NCBI GenBank assembly: GCA_947305255.1
Contig: CAMZDE010000011.1
Span: 1-24,737 of the forward strand
Length of the DNA stretch: 24,737 nt
Source: an uncultured Alphaproteobacteria bacterium
GTDB lineage: Bacteria; Pseudomonadota; Alphaproteobacteria; Rs-D84
Direction of reading: 5' to 3'
Both the position numbers and the translations under genes were made by a program. Below are positions 1 to 6,174 of the stretch, in pieces; position 1 is the stretch's first letter, and each line of letters starts with the position of its first letter. Under the pieces are notes generated by a model, which searched no databases, was not told the DNA's origin, and saw nothing but the letters and a program-made list of their open reading frames with translations.

Positions 1-13
1 CAAAAACAAATAC

Positions 14-42
14 TTGACTTTTTGCTTTTTATAGTATAAATT
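14..42 (+). promoter_or_regulatory. Putative sigma70-type promoter of rpmB
   Basis: TTGACT at 14-19 matches a -35 box. The AT-rich TATAAATT at 35-42 offers a -10 box at 15-17 bp spacing. The start codon follows about 27 nt later with an AAAGGA ribosome binding site at 57-62. The call rests on motif match alone. Confidence 0.5.
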
Positions 43-68
43 ATGCCCCAGTAATTAAAGGATTTAAT

Positions 69-443
69 ATGCCACGCGTATGTAAAGTAACTGGAAAAAA
101 GACAACTGTGGGTATGAATGTGTCGCATTCTATGCGTCATACAAAACGCACATTTTTGCCCAATTTACAAAAATTATCATTCCATAGCGACATTTTGGCT
201 CGTGATTTTGCTTTGCGTATTTCCACTGCGGGATTGCGCACTTTGACAAAACACGGCGGATTGGACGCATATGTAATGTCAAAACCTGTATCGCGCTTAA
301 CACCGGAAATGGCCGCGATTAAGAAAGCCATTGAAAAGAAAAACGGTGTTGCGGCAAAACCTGCGAAAAAGCCGGTTCACAAACCAACACGCAGCGCGAG
401 ATTGGTTAAAAAAGTTGAAGCGAAAAAGGCGGCCGCAAAATAA
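69..443 (+). CDS. rpmB: 50S ribosomal protein L28
   Basis: Structural protein of the large ribosomal subunit. The N-terminus MPRVCKVTGKK and the segment NVSHSMRHTKRTFLPNLQ are typical of L28, and AGLRTLTKHGGLDAYV is its conserved C-terminal part. The product is 124 aa, longer than the usual 75-100 aa. The extra length is a Lys/Ala/Pro-rich tail from about residue 90 that looks disordered and RNA-binding. The start is fixed by AAAGGA six nt upstream. It is the first gene in the window and is followed by tRNA-Leu 20 nt downstream with no terminator between, so read-through into the tRNA is possible. Confidence 0.97.
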   Translation: MPRVCKVTGKKTTVGMNVSHSMRHTKRTFLPNLQKLSFHSDILARDFALRISTAGLRTLTKHGGLDAYVMSKPVSRLTPEMAAIKKAIEKKNGVAAKPAKKPVHKPTRSARLVKKVEAKKAAAK

Positions 444-463
444 TACGACCGGCCTGCTTCTAT

Positions 464-548
464 GGCTCTGTGGCGGAACTGGTAGACGCGCTTGACTCAA
501 AATCAAGTTCTGCAAAGAGTGTCGGTTCGATTCCGACCAGAGCCACCA
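464..548 (+). tRNA. tRNA-Leu (anticodon CAA)
   Basis: The acceptor stem GGCTCTG (464-470) pairs perfectly with CAGAGCC. The anticodon arm CTTGA/TCAAG encloses loop CTCAAAA with anticodon CAA at 498-500, which reads UUG. A long variable arm and T-arm GTCGG-TTCGATT-CCGAC make it a class II tRNA. The CCA end is encoded (546-548). The 3' end from the T-loop onward is duplicated 148 bp downstream. Confidence 0.97.
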
Positions 549-558
549 GAAATAAAAC

Positions 559-587
559 ATTGCCCCAATAGGGGCAATTTTTATTTA
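559..587 (+). terminator. Rho-independent terminator after tRNA-Leu
   Basis: Perfect 8-bp hairpin ATTGCCCC-AATA-GGGGCAAT at 559-578, followed by a T-rich tract. It ends the rpmB/tRNA-Leu transcript. Confidence 0.9.
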
Positions 588-597
588 TGCATGGATA

Positions 598-679
598 TGG
601 CGGAAGCGAACCGCGGTTCGTAACGTAGCGCAGCGTAGTGAAAGGGGCCCGCGACCACAAAGTGGTGTGGGAATTACAT
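598..679 (+). repeat. tRNA-proximal repeat core, copy 1
   Basis: The stretch starts with TGGCGGAAGCG (598-608) and a palindrome GAACCGCGGTTC (609-620). It then carries a GnAGCGnAGCGnAGTG block, GAAAGGGGCCCGCGA (640-654), a small hairpin ACCAC/GTGGT, and GTGGGAATTACAT (667-679). The same order of blocks occurs on the minus strand at 13851-13913, next to tRNA-Ser. No coding potential is visible. It lies between the terminator of tRNA-Leu and the duplicated tRNA-Leu 3' end. Confidence 0.75.
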
Positions 680-733
680 TCCGACCAGAGCCACCAGAAA
701 TAAAAAATTGCCCCAATCGGGGCGGTTTTTTTA
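678..733 (+). repeat. Direct repeat of tRNA-Leu 3' end plus terminator
   Basis: Bases 678-705 are identical to 530-557, running from the T-loop through the CCA end of tRNA-Leu. The following hairpin ATTGCCCC-AATC-GGGGCGGT with a T-tract repeats the terminator at 559-587. The offset is 148 bp throughout. The copy has no 5' half, so it is not a tRNA gene. It resembles the att-site remnant left when an element integrates at a tRNA 3' end, or a local duplication. The hairpin is still a plausible terminator. Confidence 0.85.
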
Positions 734-783
734 TTGCTTTTATGCCCTATTTTACTATACTAAACAACGAAAGAGGTTTTATC

Positions 784-1335
784 ATGAATTTCATCAAAAC
801 AAACATTGACGGTGTTGTTATTGTCGAACCAAAAATATTTACAGATTCACGCGGATATTTCTGTGAAACATATAACGAACAAGATTTTATCAAAAACGGT
901 ATTACGAATCGCTTTGTCCAAGATAATCAATCAAAATCATCGTATGGCGTTGTTCGTGGTCTGCATTGTCAACTGGGTGAACATAGTCAGGCAAAATTAG
1001 TGCGCGTATTACAAGGCTCTGTGCTTGATGTCGCTGTTGACGTTCGCAAGGGTTCACCGACGTTTGGTAAATATGTCGCGATTGAATTATCTGATACGAA
1101 TATGCGACAACTGTTTATACCACGTCATTTCTTGCACGGTTTTTCAGTGCTTAGCGAAACGGCAATTTTCGCATACAAGGTTGATAATTTTTATAACAAA
1201 GAATCTGAATTTGGTATTCGCTACGATTCGCCAGAGATAAATATAGACTGGCGCATACCAAAAGATAAAATCATCACGTCAGACAAAGACAGAATTGCGA
1301 ATACTTTGGCGGATTTGATTGAAAAAACACGATAA
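784..1335 (+). CDS. rfbC: dTDP-4-dehydrorhamnose 3,5-epimerase-like protein (RmlC/RfbC)
   Basis: Cupin epimerase that converts dTDP-4-keto-6-deoxyglucose to dTDP-4-keto-rhamnose for surface polysaccharide. The 183-aa product has the family order: FTDSRGYFCETY (19-30), RGLHCQ (58-63) with catalytic His61, KLVRVLQGSVLDVAVDVRKGS (from 71), FIPRHFLHGF (111-120) and Tyr131 in the position of the catalytic Tyr. RGLHCQ is usually RGLHYQ. The start at 784 is chosen because AAGAGG lies seven nt upstream; an in-frame extension to 667 would run through the tRNA duplicate. No rfbA, rfbB or rfbD lies nearby, so the partner steps must be encoded elsewhere, or the enzyme may act on another 4-keto sugar. Confidence 0.9.
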   Translation: MNFIKTNIDGVVIVEPKIFTDSRGYFCETYNEQDFIKNGITNRFVQDNQSKSSYGVVRGLHCQLGEHSQAKLVRVLQGSVLDVAVDVRKGSPTFGKYVAIELSDTNMRQLFIPRHFLHGFSVLSETAIFAYKVDNFYNKESEFGIRYDSPEINIDWRIPKDKIITSDKDRIANTLADLIEKTR

Positions 1336-1340
1336 AACAC

Positions 1341-1368
1341 AAAAAAGCGGCCGGCGGGTCGTTTTTTT
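1341..1368 (+). terminator. Rho-independent terminator after rfbC
   Basis: The A-rich 5' flank, stem GCGGCC (1347-1352), loop GGCG and GGTCGT (1357-1362) form a hairpin with two G-T pairs. It is extended by A/T pairs and ends in seven T. Confidence 0.8.
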
Positions 1369-1463
1369 GTATAAAAAAATTAGGATTTGTGGCGGAAATT
1401 CAACATTTTTCTAAAAATCAACATTTTTTTTGATAAAAAATTTAATTTTTTTTTAATGAATAT

Positions 1464-1492
1464 TTGGTTTTAGCAAAAAAATGTGATATAAT
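1464..1492 (+). promoter_or_regulatory. Extended -10 promoter of the 1513-3898 operon
   Basis: TGATATAAT at 1484-1492 is a perfect extended -10, with TTGGTT (1464-1469) at 17 bp spacing as a weak -35. It predicts a very short leader of about 14 nt before the ATG at 1513. The rest of the 1369-1512 gap is AT-rich with a repeated TCAACATTTTT and nothing else recognisable. Confidence 0.7.
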
Positions 1493-1512
1493 GCCAATCG
1501 AGAGAAAAGAAA

Positions 1513-2295
1513 ATGAATTATTTGAAAACAGGTTTTTCATTGGTTTCTTTGGCGTTTTGCCTTGGGTTCGTTTTGGACGCGAATGCTGCGCCGTCTGTTC
1601 GTGTATTGGGCGGCGGTGCCGGTTATAACACTGGAACGACGGCGGTGCCGGGGACAACTGCGACGGGCGTAAAGACCGGAAACACAATCAGTTCTTCTGT
1701 GTTGGGTGCGAATGCGGGCGCGAAAAAGTCTGCATCTATTAAAACAATTGCGCCGAAAACCGCAACTGTTGCACCAACGCCACGCGTATCATCAACGAAT
1801 CGCCCAGGCGCAATCGCAACGGCAAAAACCGCGACTGCGGCAACTGCGGCGTCGGGTTCTGAACGTTTCCCAGGTGTCGTGACCAAGGCGAACATTCAAA
1901 ACATTGGCAAGGTTGGAACTGTTGCAACCGCGGGTCAATCAACAACATCTGGCGGCGGCTATAATATTAAGGAGATGAGCGACCGTTTAACCGGCGTTGA
2001 AGATGTTTTGGGTACCAAGGTTGATGATTCTAAGTTAGATGATTATTACACCAAAGATGAAATCGATTCGAATTATTATACTGCGCAACAGGTCGAAGAC
2101 AGACTTGCGAACATTGATGCCAGTGCGTCATCTGATTACATTCGCTTTTTGACCCAAACACTGAATTTGCACACTGAACAAATACAATCGTTGGCTGCAA
2201 CGGATAGCGCTATATACGACGCAAACAGTGGCGATCGAAAAAACGTTTATTTTGAAACCACTTTTGATGCAGACACTGTATTGGGGGCAGAATAA
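1513..2295 (+). CDS. Exported Ala/Thr-rich protein with tail-fibre-like YYTKDEID motif
   Basis: Product of 260 aa, probably exported and surface-associated; function unknown. Residues 1-25 form a Sec signal peptide (hydrophobic FSLVSLAFCLGFVL, cleavage near ANA/AP). Residues 26-160 are low-complexity Ala/Thr/Gly/Lys. This is followed by MSDRLTGVEDVLG and LDDYYTKDEIDSNYYTAQQVE, a motif common in coiled-coil collars of phage tail fibres, and a helical C-terminal part. First gene of a probable operon: the next gene starts 20 nt after its stop. It could be an adhesin or structural fibre; assignment beyond exported fibre-like protein is not supported. Confidence 0.75.
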   Translation: MNYLKTGFSLVSLAFCLGFVLDANAAPSVRVLGGGAGYNTGTTAVPGTTATGVKTGNTISSSVLGANAGAKKSASIKTIAPKTATVAPTPRVSSTNRPGAIATAKTATAATAASGSERFPGVVTKANIQNIGKVGTVATAGQSTTSGGGYNIKEMSDRLTGVEDVLGTKVDDSKLDDYYTKDEIDSNYYTAQQVEDRLANIDASASSDYIRFLTQTLNLHTEQIQSLAATDSAIYDANSGDRKNVYFETTFDADTVLGAE

Positions 2296-2315
2296 AGACC
2301 GAACGGAGATAAAGA

Positions 2316-2780
2316 ATGAAACACGTATTATTTTCTTTTGCTGCGTTATCGATTTTGGCCACGATGCCTGCGTTTTCAACAGAAACATCACATCTGACGA
2401 CCAAAGGGTATGTCGATACCGGTCTTCAAGAAGTTTACAGACGGGTCAAAGCGTTAAATTCTGCGACGCAAAACGACCTTAATGAACTGACAATATATGT
2501 CGGTGCACCGTCCACAGACGAAAGTCCCGCCAGTGGATTGACCGCTCAGGTAGAGGCGTTGTCTGGTAATTTGAATAGTATGGAAAGCCGTATCGTTTAT
2601 ACCGGTGACGGCCGCGGTGTATTGGTCACTGACGATAGAAAGGTCAGTATCACAGGTTTAACGTCTAACACAGGCACAAACGATAAAATATATGTGTTCA
2701 GAAATAATATCGCCACGGAACTAGAAGTCGAAGACACATGGTCTATTCCGGAAACAACCGCAGAACCTGTGGGAGATTAA
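2316..2780 (+). CDS. Small exported protein with TKGYVD motif
   Basis: Product of 154 aa. The signal peptide MKHVLFSFAALSILATMPAFS is followed immediately by HLTTKGYVDTGLQEVYRRV, a short motif also seen in the product of 4501-5436 (TTQGYVDEKV) and typical of phage-fibre coiled coils. The rest is polar, with a short helical segment (about 55-90) and a beta-rich end carrying DTWSIPE. This recalls the C-terminal Trp motif of the neighbouring proteins. The ribosome binding site ACGGAGA precedes the start, 20 nt after the previous stop, so it is probably co-transcribed. Function unknown. Confidence 0.7.
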   Translation: MKHVLFSFAALSILATMPAFSTETSHLTTKGYVDTGLQEVYRRVKALNSATQNDLNELTIYVGAPSTDESPASGLTAQVEALSGNLNSMESRIVYTGDGRGVLVTDDRKVSITGLTSNTGTNDKIYVFRNNIATELEVEDTWSIPETTAEPVGD

Positions 2781-2830
2781 AGAGATAAGAATTGGGAAAC
2801 AAAAGCAAACACGAAAGGGAATAAATAACT

Positions 2831-3898
2831 ATGAACAAAGCGTTAAAAATATCTATGTTTGCAATTTTGGCCGCAACACCAATGTTGGCGAACGCCGCAA
2901 AGACTGCGACGCCTGTGACGTTGGTAAATGGTGGAAACACACCCGCAACAACTCAAACTGTGGCATCTACATCGTATGTTCAGGGTGCGTATAACACATT
3001 GGGAACACAAATAAATGCTATTATTGACGATTCGACCGTGGCTGCGCCAGAGGCTGGGTCGCCATATGCAGCGATTTCCGCAGATAAAAACGTTGCTGAA
3101 AATTTGATTGAATTAGATCGCGCGATTCGTGCGGCGGCAGGCGATGCCAACGAAGCGTACGTGACAAAAACGTCAGCAACCCCAGTAATTGACACAATTG
3201 GCGGCGCAACCGGTTTGCAATATATTTCTGCAAACGGTGAAAAAGTTGGCGAAAATCTGGGCATTTTGGATAATCGCGTTTATAAAAATGCTACAAAAAT
3301 TGGCGAATTCGATTCAGAGGGCAGCCAAACCTATGTTTCCGGCGGCGCATCAATCCAAGCGAATATCCAAAGTTTAGATTCACAAGTGACCGCAAACACG
3401 GCCAAAATTGGTACTTATGACGGAACACAAAGCCATCAATACGTTTCTGACACCACTGTGTTTTCAAATTTACAGGCGTTGGATTCTCAGGTTGCAGCAA
3501 ATGCATCTGTGGGCGGATTGAATCAGGCTGCAATCGGTGCAGTTGCTGAATTGGCAACCGCAGGCGGGTTAATTCCAACCGGAACAACTAATTTGGTCAC
3601 CGCGGTTAAGGCGATTAATGAATCTTTGAACACTGCGACCGGCAATTCCAACATCCAAGACGGCACATACACTAATCACGAAGATACCGTTGGTGGTGCG
3701 ATTAAAAAGTTAGATACGGCGGTTGCGGCGAACGCTAATAAAATTGGCAATACGACCATGGGAACCACTGCAACAACAGTCACCGGGGCGATTGCAGAAA
3801 TGCACGGTCAAACGATGCAGGTTGCAACCACATGGGGGTCTGAGGCCACAACTGCGACTGTACATCTGTTTCCTCAGCCAACACCAACTGTGCCATAG
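2831..3898 (+). CDS. Exported repetitive fibre-like protein, TAYVKGAYN family
   Basis: Product of 355 aa. The signal peptide (residues 1-22) has cleavage near ANA/AK. A conserved N-terminal motif ASTSYVQGAYNTLGTQINAI is a variant of the IASTAYVKGAYN motif shared by four other proteins in this window. The body holds repeated units of the type IQSLDSQVTANTAKIG, NLQALDSQVAANA and IKKLDTAVAANANKIG, separated by G/T-rich linkers. This pattern suggests a trimeric coiled-coil and beta fibre. It ends with TTWGSEATTATVHL, the family's C-terminal Trp motif. Ribosome binding site GAAAGGGA. Last gene of the operon, closed by the terminator at 3921. Likely surface-exposed or released; partner unknown. Confidence 0.75.
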   Translation: MNKALKISMFAILAATPMLANAAKTATPVTLVNGGNTPATTQTVASTSYVQGAYNTLGTQINAIIDDSTVAAPEAGSPYAAISADKNVAENLIELDRAIRAAAGDANEAYVTKTSATPVIDTIGGATGLQYISANGEKVGENLGILDNRVYKNATKIGEFDSEGSQTYVSGGASIQANIQSLDSQVTANTAKIGTYDGTQSHQYVSDTTVFSNLQALDSQVAANASVGGLNQAAIGAVAELATAGGLIPTGTTNLVTAVKAINESLNTATGNSNIQDGTYTNHEDTVGGAIKKLDTAVAANANKIGNTTMGTTATTVTGAIAEMHGQTMQVATTWGSEATTATVHLFPQPTPTVP

Positions 3899-3920
3899 TG
3901 ACGGCATGATAAAATTGCAA

Positions 3921-3948
3921 AAATCCGGTTTAACACCGGATTTTTTTG
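3921..3948 (+). terminator. Rho-independent terminator of the 1513-3898 operon
   Basis: Perfect 9-bp hairpin AAATCCGGT-TTAAC-ACCGGATTT followed by T7. Confidence 0.92.
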
Positions 3949-4436
3949 TGGTGTGAATTTGCTGTGCATTGTCCCAAGCCTTGCAACATCCGGCTTTCGT
4001 TGCGATGCTGGAAATAATTCTGCCCCGCTACCGAAATGTCGCGTAGCGACGAAGGGGGTGACATCTGTTTTTATTATTACACACAAAAAAAGAGGTGTCA
4101 TTGCGAGAATTTGCAATCAGCAACCAAGCATGCTGTTGTTGATTGCAGGTTCGTGGCAATCCAGTTAAATTAAAATACCGGCGAAGCCGACTGATTGATT
4201 AAAAAAAGAAACGGTGCGTTGCACCGACACAAAGATATTCTGGATTCCCATCCGTCTTCGCTTTCGCTACGCCGAGACTTCGCGTCGTGTTTTTCACAAC
4301 GCTATCGCTTTTGTAAAAAACACTCCTCGGAATGACAATAAAACATCAAAAAAAACCTAAAAAACCGCATTTTCAAAAAAGTCAAGCAAAAAATTTCACA
4401 AAATGTTATTTCGCACTAGATTAAAAAATATTTTTT
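3949..4436. other. Non-coding intergenic region with palindromic repeats
   Basis: No credible gene is seen. The left part (about 3955-4060) contains CGCTAC/GTAGCG dyads and a GCGTAGCGACGAAG block. The central part is the palindromic element described separately (4097-4336). The right part is AT-rich, leading into the promoter at 4437. Short open frames here lack ribosome binding sites and cross the repeats. Confidence 0.6.
4097..4336. repeat. Palindromic intergenic repeat element (GTCATTGCGAG type)
   Basis: The outer ends are imperfect inverted repeats: GTCATTGCGAG (4097-4107) and CTCGGAATGAC (4326-4336). An inner pair GGCAATCCAG (4155-4164) and CTGGATTCCC (4240-4249) differs by one base from perfect. 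Two further hairpins lie inside: CGGTGC-GTT-GCACCG (4212-4226) and an AT-rich stem at 4290-4323. Repeats with these ends are common between genes in Rickettsiales and related genomes. It is non-coding and may fold as a long RNA hairpin or be a relic mobile repeat. Confidence 0.75.
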
Positions 4437-4445
4437 TGATATAAT
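4437..4445 (+). promoter_or_regulatory. Extended -10 promoter of the 4501 gene
   Basis: TGATATAAT exactly as before the 1513, 6175, 13484, 19876 and 24536 genes. The candidate -35 (TAGATT at 4417) is poor, so recognition would rely on the TG extension. The predicted leader is about 50 nt. Confidence 0.65.
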
Positions 4446-4500
4446 CATAGAGAATAAAAAGTACTTGGCTTAGGGACGGCTATACTATGAGAGAGACGAA

Positions 4501-5436
4501 ATGAAGAAATTATTAGGAGTTTCTATCGCAGCGATGTTGGCCGTCACGCCTATGTTGGCGAGTGCTACAAAGTATCCAAGCACTCTGACAGAACCAGCAA
4601 CAGCGACAGAACTAAGTCCTGCTGCAACTACGGATACCAGTCCGAAATATCAAGCTGTTACCATAGGTAATGATGATCAACAACATATCGCATCTACTGC
4701 GTATGTTAAAGGTGCGTATAACAGCGCAATCGCAGCGGTTAACAAAGTTTACGACACAGCTACTGGTGCTGCCACTACGGCACTGACTAATGCAGATGGT
4801 GACGGTTTGGCATGGAACAGCAGCACAAACAAATTGGACGTTGATTTGACATCAAACGGTGGTTTGGTTGTAAGCAGCGGTACATTGGGTGTGAACGTTG
4901 GTGATGGTATCAAATTGGGAACCAATGGTGAAGTTGAAGCAAGTTTGACATCAAACGGCGGTTTGGTGACAACTGGCACAGCAGGTTCAAAGACAATCAG
5001 CGTTAATGCCGGTGATGGTTTGGAAGTTCCTTCAACTGGTACTGGTGCTGGGACTGTTAAGGTTAAACTTGACGGTGCAACTTTGGCGTCTGGTGCAAAC
5101 GGTGTGAAAGTTAACTATGGTACTGGCTTGACTGTTGGCACATCTGGAGCAGACGAAGGCAAATTGATATTGGATCACACAATCCAAGGTGCAACAAATA
5201 CAACGACATATTCTGGAACTGGACTGACCACCCAAGGCTATGTTGATGAAAAGGTTGCTACTGCAACAACAGGTATGGCGACACAAACTGGCGTTGTTGC
5301 GACAGTTAATTCCGCCATTCCAACTATAACTGTTTATAAATCATGGGGCGACGACAGTCTTGTCACTGGTACTCAAACGGTTACAGGAACTATCGCGGTT
5401 CCAAACAATACCTACACAGGTACATTGGGTAGCTAA
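4501..5436 (+). CDS. Exported fibre-like protein with beta-spiral-type repeats, TAYVKGAYN family
   Basis: Product of 311 aa. The signal peptide (1-20) has cleavage near ASA/TK. The motif DQQHIASTAYVKGAYN at about 60-75 is followed by SAIAAVNKV, identical to the minus-strand gene ending at 12801. Residues 100-240 consist of short repeats (LTSNGGLVV, GTLGVNVGDGIKL, LTSNGGLVT, ISVNAGDGLEV) that resemble the triple-beta-spiral shafts of viral fibres. A second fibre motif TTQGYVDEKVA follows, then C-terminal VYKSWGDDSLV. No catalytic motif is seen. It probably forms a rigid trimeric surface fibre. The ribosome binding site is the purine-rich GAGAGAGACGAA. Confidence 0.75.
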   Translation: MKKLLGVSIAAMLAVTPMLASATKYPSTLTEPATATELSPAATTDTSPKYQAVTIGNDDQQHIASTAYVKGAYNSAIAAVNKVYDTATGAATTALTNADGDGLAWNSSTNKLDVDLTSNGGLVVSSGTLGVNVGDGIKLGTNGEVEASLTSNGGLVTTGTAGSKTISVNAGDGLEVPSTGTGAGTVKVKLDGATLASGANGVKVNYGTGLTVGTSGADEGKLILDHTIQGATNTTTYSGTGLTTQGYVDEKVATATTGMATQTGVVATVNSAIPTITVYKSWGDDSLVTGTQTVTGTIAVPNNTYTGTLGS

Positions 5437-5445
5437 TCTAAAAAA

Positions 5446-5493
5446 TGGTCTGGACAATTATGTTACTTTTGATGTAACATAATTGTCAGATCA
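5446..5493 (+). repeat. Long inverted repeat in the 4501-5549 spacer
   Basis: GACAATTATGTTAC (5453-5466) and GTAACATAATTGTC (5474-5487) form a perfect 14-bp stem with a 7-nt loop. It is extended by six further pairs (5446-5451 with 5488-5493) around one bulged G. No T-tract follows, so it is not a standard terminator. It may stabilise the 3' end of the upstream mRNA or act as a processing site before the 5549 gene. Confidence 0.75.
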
Positions 5494-5548
5494 TTGTAGA
5501 AGGGTAAAAACATCAATACGAACTTAACGAAAAATAAATAAAATCTTT

Positions 5549-5977
5549 ATGAAAAAATTTTTAGTTATTTTTATGGGTTTAATGATGATAGCGCCTGCCA
5601 TGGCTGACGATCCGGCACCATCGATTACGCAATATGAAACGCTGACAACATCTGCGGGGGGGACTGTTGCGACAAATGGGCCAAAATACGGATTGAAAGA
5701 AATCACCAGTGGCGACCAACAACATATTGCATCTACTGCATATGTTAAGGGTGCGCATAATACCACTTTGACGGCTATAAATTATTTAAGTGATAATAAA
5801 CAGGCGGTTTTGAATTCTGGGAACAATGGTAATGTTTCCGAATCGGGTTCGGGGCCTGTGGTGACCAGTATTACTGCAAACGGAACCGGTGCGGTGACCG
5901 TGAACAAAGGTCAAATCACAATCCCAGTAGGCAGTTCATCGGGCAGCAATGGCCAAGCAACCATCTGGGTTCAATAA
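5549..5977 (+). CDS. Small exported protein, TAYVKGAYN family
   Basis: Product of 142 aa. The signal peptide MKKFLVIFMGLMMIAPAMA is followed by the family motif DQQHIASTAYVKGAHN at about 56-71. A Gly/Ser/Thr-rich beta segment (SITANGTGAVTVNKGQITIPVG) and a short end, ATIWVQ, follow. It is a shortened version of the 4501 product: it keeps the motif and loses the fibre repeats. No clear Shine-Dalgarno precedes the start. It lies 112 nt downstream of the 4501 gene and may depend on that transcript. Function unknown. Confidence 0.7.
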   Translation: MKKFLVIFMGLMMIAPAMADDPAPSITQYETLTTSAGGTVATNGPKYGLKEITSGDQQHIASTAYVKGAHNTTLTAINYLSDNKQAVLNSGNNGNVSESGSGPVVTSITANGTGAVTVNKGQITIPVGSSSGSNGQATIWVQ

Positions 5978-5997
5978 ATTAAACGAATTTTTATGAG

Positions 5998-6023
5998 AAA
6001 AGTGGGTAAAACCCGCTTTTTTT
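5998..6023 (+). terminator. Rho-independent terminator after the 5549 gene
   Basis: The hairpin AAAAGTGGGT-AAA-ACCCGCTTTT (one G-T pair) is followed by a T-tract. Confidence 0.85.
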
Positions 6024-6057
6024 ATTACTAAAAATATGTACTGATTATATTCTGAGG

Positions 6058-6086
6058 TTGCTTTTTTTGTAAAAATATGATATAAT
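6058..6086 (+). promoter_or_regulatory. Extended -10 promoter upstream of the 6175 gene
   Basis: TTGCTT (6058-6063), 17 bp, then TATAAT (6081-6086) within TGATATAAT. Transcription would start near 6093, ahead of two terminator-like hairpins. Confidence 0.7.
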
Positions 6087-6100
6087 ATGTATCACATTGG

Positions 6101-6154
6101 CGGACGATTTATCGCCCGTTTTTTGTTGCCTGTGATTTTTCACGGGCTTTTTTG
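6101..6154 (+). terminator. Tandem terminator-like hairpins in the 6175 leader (attenuator candidate)
   Basis: Hairpin 1 is CGGACGA/TCGCCCG (6101-6118, one A-C mismatch) followed by T6. Hairpin 2 is GCCTGTGA-TTTT-TCACGGGC (6128-6147) followed by T6. Both lie between the promoter at 6081 and the start codon at 6175. The space left before the AAAAGGAG site (6162-6169) is too short for another promoter. The gene therefore appears to be expressed only by read-through, or the promoter drives a separate short RNA. Confidence 0.7.
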
Positions 6155-6174
6155 TTATAACAAAAGGAGTAAAA

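Noticed and set aside
297..660. Minus-strand open frames over rpmB and tRNA-Leu
   Set aside because: Shadows of rpmB and tRNA-Leu. The typical tRNA-antisense peptide (GIEPTL) is present.
667..783. N-terminal extension of the rfbC reading frame
   Set aside because: It reads through the duplicated tRNA end and terminator. The RmlC family N-terminus and AAGAGG support the start at 784.
4097..4336. CRISPR array in the repetitive intergenic region
   Set aside because: The repeats are nested inverted pairs, not regularly spaced direct repeats with unique spacers, and no cas gene is near.
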